A stretch of 9,494 nt of DNA, from contig JAJZFF010000283.1 in NCBI GenBank assembly GCA_021805485.1, positions 1 to 9,494 on the forward strand, written 5' to 3'. The translations under genes were made by a program, and so were the position numbers. The notes below the pieces were generated by a model. The model did not search any database. It saw nothing but the letters and a program-made list of their open reading frames with translations, and had not been told where the DNA came from. The first letter of the stretch is position 1. Each line of letters starts with the position of its first letter. Shown piece by piece: positions 6,420-9,494 of this stretch. This DNA comes from Pseudomonadota bacterium (GTDB lineage: Bacteria > Pseudomonadota > Alphaproteobacteria > Acetobacterales > Acetobacteraceae).

Positions 6420-7520
6420 GTGGAAATCGCCCGCGAACTGCCGCTCGATCAGATCCTCCTGGGTGAGGCCGTGCGCATGATGCGCATGCTCCCCTCCGGG
6501 TCGATCGACTGCGTCTTCGCGGATCCGCCCTACAACCTCCAGCTGCGCGGCGAGCTGCGCCGGCCCGATGACAGCCTGGTCGACGGCGTCGATGAGGAGT
6601 GGGACCGGTTCGACGATTTCGCCGCCTACGACGCCTTCTGCCGCGAGTGGCTCGGCGAGTGCCGGCGGCTGCTGCGCAAGGACGGCACGCTGTGGGTGAT
6701 CGGCGCCTACCACAACATCTTCCGCATCGGCGCCATTTTGCAGGATCTCGGCTTCTGGATCCTCAACGACGTGGTCTGGCGCAAAGCCAACCCGATGCCC
6801 AATTTCCGCGGCCGGCGCTTCACCAACGCCCATGAGACGCTGATCTGGGCGGCGCGCGGGCGGGATTCGCGCCATCGCTTCAACTACCAGGCGATGAAGG
6901 CGCTGAACGACGACGTGCAGATGCGCAGCGACTGGTTCCTGCCGCTCTGCACCGGCGCCGAGCGGCTGCGCAACGCCCATGGTCTGAAGTTGCACCCGAC
7001 GCAGAAGCCGGAGGCGCTGCTGCACCGGGTGCTGCTGGCCAGCACGGTGCAGGGCGACGTCGTGCTCGACCCGTTCCTCGGCAGTGGCACCACCGCCGCG
7101 GTGGCGCGGCGACTGGAGCGCCATTTCATCGGCATCGAGCGCCATCCCGCCTATGTCGAGGCGGCGCTGGCGCGGGTGCGGCAGGTGGCGCGCATGCCCG
7201 CCGGCGGCCTCGCCGTCACGCCGTCGCGGCGCGAGCGCCCGCGCATCCCCTTCGGCAGCCTGGTCGAGCGCGGGCTGGTGGCGCCGGGCACCGTGCTGGT
7301 CGACCGGCTGCGCCGGGTCACCGCCATCGTCGGCGCCGACGGCTCGATCACCGCCGGCACCACGCAGGGCTCCATCCATCAGGTCGGCGCCGCGGTGCAG
7401 AACGCGCCTTCGTGCAATGGCTGGATGTTCTGGCACCTGGAGCGCGACGGCGCGCTGGTGCCGCTGGACGCGCTGCGCGCCGAGATCACGGTGGACAAGG
7501 CGGAAGCCGGCGGGGATTGA
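6420..7520 (+). CDS. ccrM: CcrM-type adenine-N6 DNA methyltransferase (GANTC)
   Basis: This is a beta-class N6-adenine methyltransferase (DPPY before the SAM-binding motif), closely resembling Caulobacter CcrM. DPPY is at residues 35-38, 'YHNIFRIG' and 'DLGFWILNDVVWRK' follow, 'HPTQKPEALL' is near 192-201, and the SAM motif 'DPFLGSGTT' is at 217-225. The C-terminal RAMA-like domain (about 276-355) holds 'IPFGSLVERG', 'GSIHQVGA' and 'CNGWMFWH', needed for DNA recognition in this family. GANTC methylation in alphaproteobacteria links transcription to replication. I chose GTG 6420 (366 residues, near Caulobacter CcrM's 358) with GGAGG at 6403-6407, although its 12-nt spacing is long. GTG 6351 is an alternative overlapping rnhB. 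No restriction partner is nearby, so it is probably an orphan methylase. Confidence 0.93.
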   Translation: MEIARELPLDQILLGEAVRMMRMLPSGSIDCVFADPPYNLQLRGELRRPDDSLVDGVDEEWDRFDDFAAYDAFCREWLGECRRLLRKDGTLWVIGAYHNIFRIGAILQDLGFWILNDVVWRKANPMPNFRGRRFTNAHETLIWAARGRDSRHRFNYQAMKALNDDVQMRSDWFLPLCTGAERLRNAHGLKLHPTQKPEALLHRVLLASTVQGDVVLDPFLGSGTTAAVARRLERHFIGIERHPAYVEAALARVRQVARMPAGGLAVTPSRRERPRIPFGSLVERGLVAPGTVLVDRLRRVTAIVGADGSITAGTTQGSIHQVGAAVQNAPSCNGWMFWHLERDGALVPLDALRAEITVDKAEAGGD

Positions 7521-7587
7521 TCGAGCGCAAGGCGCGGCGCACCGCTTCGGGCCAGGATCGCGCCGGATCGGAACAGGAGAGGCCGCC

Positions 7588-8058
7588 ATGCCGCATCGCA
7601 AGCGCCTATGGATCGTGATCACCGACGGCGAGCACGCCCGCATCGTCGTTCCCAGCGCCGTCGCCGGCGCGTTCCACACCGAGCGGACGGAGGATTCCGC
7701 GACCGCCCACAAGCGCAGCGCCGAGCTCGGCAGCGACGCGCCGGGCCGCGCCTTCGAGAGCTCCGGCAGCACCCGCCACGCCATCGCGCCGAAGCACGAC
7801 CCGCACGAGATGGCCAAGCAGCGCTTTCTTCAGTCCGTCGCCGGCCAGATCAACCAGGCCGATGCCGAGGGCGCGTTCGACGAGCTGGTCCTGGTCGTCC
7901 CGCCCGGTGAGATCGCCGATCTGCGCGACGCGCTCGATCGCGGCCCGGCGGCCAAGCTGATCGGCACGCTCGGCAAGGATCTGGTCAAGGTGCCGGACCA
8001 TGAGCTGGGGCCGCACCTGGCGCAGTGGGCGCGGCCGGCGGCGCCGAAGGCGGGCTGA
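7588..8058 (+). CDS. Host attachment family protein (COG5622, baeRF-related)
   Basis: The 156-residue protein matches the family named 'protein required for attachment to host cells'. Landmarks are the N-terminal strand 'RLWIVITDGEHARI', the 'ELGSDAPGRAFESSGSTRHAI' segment (residues 46-66), 'LVLVVPPGEIADLRDAL' (101-116) and 'LIGTLGKDLVKVPDHELGPHL' at the end. The family name comes from early Agrobacterium work. Comparative studies by Burroughs and Aravind place it among bacterial relatives of the eRF1 release-factor domain, which suggests a ribosome-related or stress role; neither is proven here. AGGAGA sits about 8 nt before the ATG. It lies 67 bp after ccrM, and its last 24 or so codons overlap the 3' end of the opposite-strand exporter. 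Confidence 0.88.
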   Translation: MPHRKRLWIVITDGEHARIVVPSAVAGAFHTERTEDSATAHKRSAELGSDAPGRAFESSGSTRHAIAPKHDPHEMAKQRFLQSVAGQINQADAEGAFDELVLVVPPGEIADLRDALDRGPAAKLIGTLGKDLVKVPDHELGPHLAQWARPAAPKAG

Positions 8059-9277
8059 ACTCTCCCTCCAGCGCCGCCGGGCGCACCGTCGCGGCGACGC
8101 GGGCGGCGGCGAGATAGGCGAGCGCGGCGAGCAGCATCGGCGCGCCGGGGAAGTGCAGCGCGGCGCCGGGCCGGGCAAAGGCGCCGAACAGGCTGGCGCC
8201 GATCACCGGCGCGCCGATCGAGACCAGGCTCTGCAACGCCGCCAGCGCGCCCTGCATCTCGCCCTGGCGCTCGGGGCCGGCGCGGCGCGAGATCATCGCC
8301 CGCAGGCTCGGCGTGTTCAGCGCGCCGAAGGCGAGCAGCCCCATGCCGACATAGATCACCCAGCCGTGCCCGGCGGCGGCGAAGGTGGCGTAGCCGGCGG
8401 CGCTGAACAGGCAGCCGGCGAGGAACGTCCGCCGCTCGCCGAGCCAGACGATGACGCGGCGGATCAGCACCCCCTGGACCAGCGCCGAGCCGAGCCCGGA
8501 GACGGCGAGCGCGGCGCCGTTCTCGGCCGTGCCCCAGCCGAGGACGAGGCCGGTATAGAGCACGAACACGCTCTGCAGCGCGCCGAGCCCGAACCAGGTG
8601 AAGCACCAGGCGGCCGAGAGCCGCGCCGTCACCGGGTCGGCCACCAGCGTGCCGAGCGAGCCGATCGGGTTGGCGCGCCGCCAGAGGAACGGCCGCCGCC
8701 GCTCCGGCGGCAGCGATTCGGGCAGCATCACCAGGCCGAACAGCGCGTTCGCCCCGGCCAGCCCGGCGGCGACCTCGAAGGGCATGCGCAGCCCGTAGGC
8801 GCCGAGCAGGCCGCCGAGCGCGGGGCCGAGCACGAAGCCGAGGCCGAAGGTCGCGCCCACCAGCCCGAAGCGGGCGGCGCGCTTCTCGGGCGGCGTCAGG
8901 TCGGCGATGTAGGCGGTGGTGGCGGAAATATTGGCCGAGGTCGCGCCGGCCAGGAGCCGGCCGAGGAACAGCCAGCCGATCGAGGGCGCCAGCGCCAGCA
9001 CGACGTAGTTGGCGCCGAGCCCGGCCACCGAAAGCAGGATCACCGGGCGGCGGCCGAACCGGTCCGAGAGCGCGCCGAGCACCGGCGCGGCGAGGAACTG
9101 GGTCGCGGCGAAGCTCGACACCAGCACGCCCATCCAGCCGGAGGCGCCGGCCGCGTCGCCGCCGGAGAGCTCGCGCACCAGGGCCGGCACGATCGGGATG
9201 ATGAGCCCGATGCCGAGCGCGTCGACCGCAAGCGTGAACAGCGCGAAGCCGATCGCGGCGCGGCGCGGCGCGCTCAT
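7985..9277 (-). CDS. TetA-like MFS drug exporter (TCR/Tet family)
   Basis: The 430-residue protein is a 12-helix major-facilitator antiporter of the tetracycline-exporter group. 'VDALGIGLIIPIVP' in helix 1 (from residue 19), motif A 'GALSDRFGRRPV' (68-79) and 'GATFGLGFVLGPALGGLLG' in helix 5 (141-159, motif C-like) are characteristic. The loop near residues 186-205 joins the two six-helix halves. Substrate is unknown: many chromosomal members are not tetracycline resistance genes. The start at 9277 gives the usual 'MS...' lead into helix 1 and overlaps the mutY TGA as ATGA, suggesting coupled translation; an in-frame start at 9337 would add 20 residues inside mutY. The C-terminus has a Pro/Ala-rich tail after the last helix, and its final 23 residues are read antisense to the host-attachment gene. 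Confidence 0.9.
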   Translation of the reverse strand: MSAPRRAAIGFALFTLAVDALGIGLIIPIVPALVRELSGGDAAGASGWMGVLVSSFAATQFLAAPVLGALSDRFGRRPVILLSVAGLGANYVVLALAPSIGWLFLGRLLAGATSANISATTAYIADLTPPEKRAARFGLVGATFGLGFVLGPALGGLLGAYGLRMPFEVAAGLAGANALFGLVMLPESLPPERRRPFLWRRANPIGSLGTLVADPVTARLSAAWCFTWFGLGALQSVFVLYTGLVLGWGTAENGAALAVSGLGSALVQGVLIRRVIVWLGERRTFLAGCLFSAAGYATFAAAGHGWVIYVGMGLLAFGALNTPSLRAMISRRAGPERQGEMQGALAALQSLVSIGAPVIGASLFGAFARPGAALHFPGAPMLLAALAYLAAARVAATVRPAALEGEFSPPSAPPAAPTAPGAAPAHGPAP

Positions 9278-9494
9278 CCGGCCACCGGCGCACCAATGGG
9301 CGCACCAATGGGCCGCGCGGCGGCGAGCGCGGCGCATTTGCGCATCAGCGACGGCAGCGCGGCACCGGCCAGGCCGGCGCGGGGGCAGAGGCTGCCCTCG
9401 GCCGCGATCCGCTCCACCCGGGCGGCGTAGACCGTCACGCTGAGCTCGAAATGGGTGAACACGTGGCGCACCTCGCCGCAGCGGCGCCAGGCGG
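9274..9494 (-). CDS. mutY: A/G-specific adenine glycosylase MutY, C-terminal part
   Basis: Only the last 73 residues are present; the gene enters from the right edge. MutY removes adenine mispaired with 8-oxoguanine. Its C-terminal NUDIX-like domain, which recognises 8-oxoguanine, carries a conserved 'H.FTHF.L' motif, and here I read 'WRRCGEVRHVFTHFELSVTVY' (just over 20 residues with the lead-in, 9489 down). The end, 'LPSLMRKCAALA', also fits MutY, followed by a short Ala/Pro/Gly tail that includes a duplicated PIGA unit encoded by a 12-bp repeat. The catalytic N-terminal and iron-sulfur domains lie outside the window, so the call rests on this domain alone. The stop overlaps the exporter start as ATGA, so the two are probably cotranscribed. 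Confidence 0.85.
   Translation of the reverse strand, partial: AWRRCGEVRHVFTHFELSVTVYAARVERIAAEGSLCPRAGLAGAALPSLMRKCAALAAARPIGAPIGAPVAG
9288..9311. repeat. Perfect 12-bp tandem duplication
   Basis: GCGCACCAATGG occurs twice head-to-tail at 9288-9299 and 9300-9311. It lies in the last codons of mutY, in frame (four codons per unit), giving the repeated Pro-Ile-Gly-Ala at the C-terminus. It ends about 11 bp upstream of the exporter start codon at 9277, so a change in copy number would alter the mutY tail and the exporter's ribosome-binding surroundings without shifting frame. Confidence 0.9.

Noticed and set aside
6108..7817. A 569-codon minus-strand frame opposite rnhB, ccrM and the attachment gene
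   Set aside because: It is a mirror of the GC-biased codons of ccrM with no recognisable domain.
8000..9430. A 476-codon plus-strand frame opposite the MFS exporter
   Set aside because: It is dominated by Glu, Arg, Ala, Gly and His, with no hydrophobic or conserved pattern, while the opposite strand encodes a clear transporter.

Overview
The window looks like an ordinary chromosomal segment of a high-GC alphaproteobacterium (roughly 70% G+C, estimated by eye). The best taxonomic marker is a CcrM-type GANTC adenine methyltransferase with its C-terminal RAMA-like domain, sitting directly after rnhB. The sequence flavour fits Rhodospirillales/Acetobacteraceae, but that narrower placement is an inference. 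I see no transposase, integrase, phage gene, tRNA, rRNA or CRISPR array.

Left block, minus strand (about 4664 down to 1): a glutathione S-transferase-like gene, an aldo/keto reductase, dapA, smpB, a sulfite-oxidase-like molybdopterin oxidoreductase, and a DUF2189 membrane protein cut by the left edge. Gaps are tight: GST/AKR share one base, dapA/smpB are 2 bp apart, and smpB/oxidoreductase are about 5 bp apart. Gaps of 91 bp (AKR/dapA) and 118 bp (oxidoreductase/DUF2189) may hold promoters. The block mixes lysine and cell-wall precursor synthesis (DapA), ribosome rescue (SmpB) and redox or detoxification enzymes.

Middle: a 314-bp divergent intergenic region (4665-4978). On the GST side it carries a perfect 6+6 inverted repeat that overlaps the -35 of a plausible promoter, followed by a possible six-codon leader ORF whose stop overlaps the GST start.

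Right block, plus strand (4979-8058): a SYLF-domain lipoprotein, RNase HII (rnhB), the CcrM-type methyltransferase, and a small 'host attachment' family protein (COG5622, related to bacterial eRF1-like proteins). Replication-linked repair and cell-cycle methylation therefore sit together, as is common in alphaproteobacteria.

Right edge, minus strand: the C-terminal end of mutY (adenine glycosylase), coupled by an ATGA overlap to a TetA-like MFS exporter. The exporter's last codons overlap the host-attachment gene tail-to-tail by 74 bp. A perfect 12-bp tandem duplication lies at the 3' end of mutY just before the exporter start.

No clearly new multi-gene system is visible. The points most worth checking are the GST promoter/operator/leader arrangement, the convergent coding overlap, the tandem repeat at the mutY-exporter junction, and the scarcity of GANTC sites.
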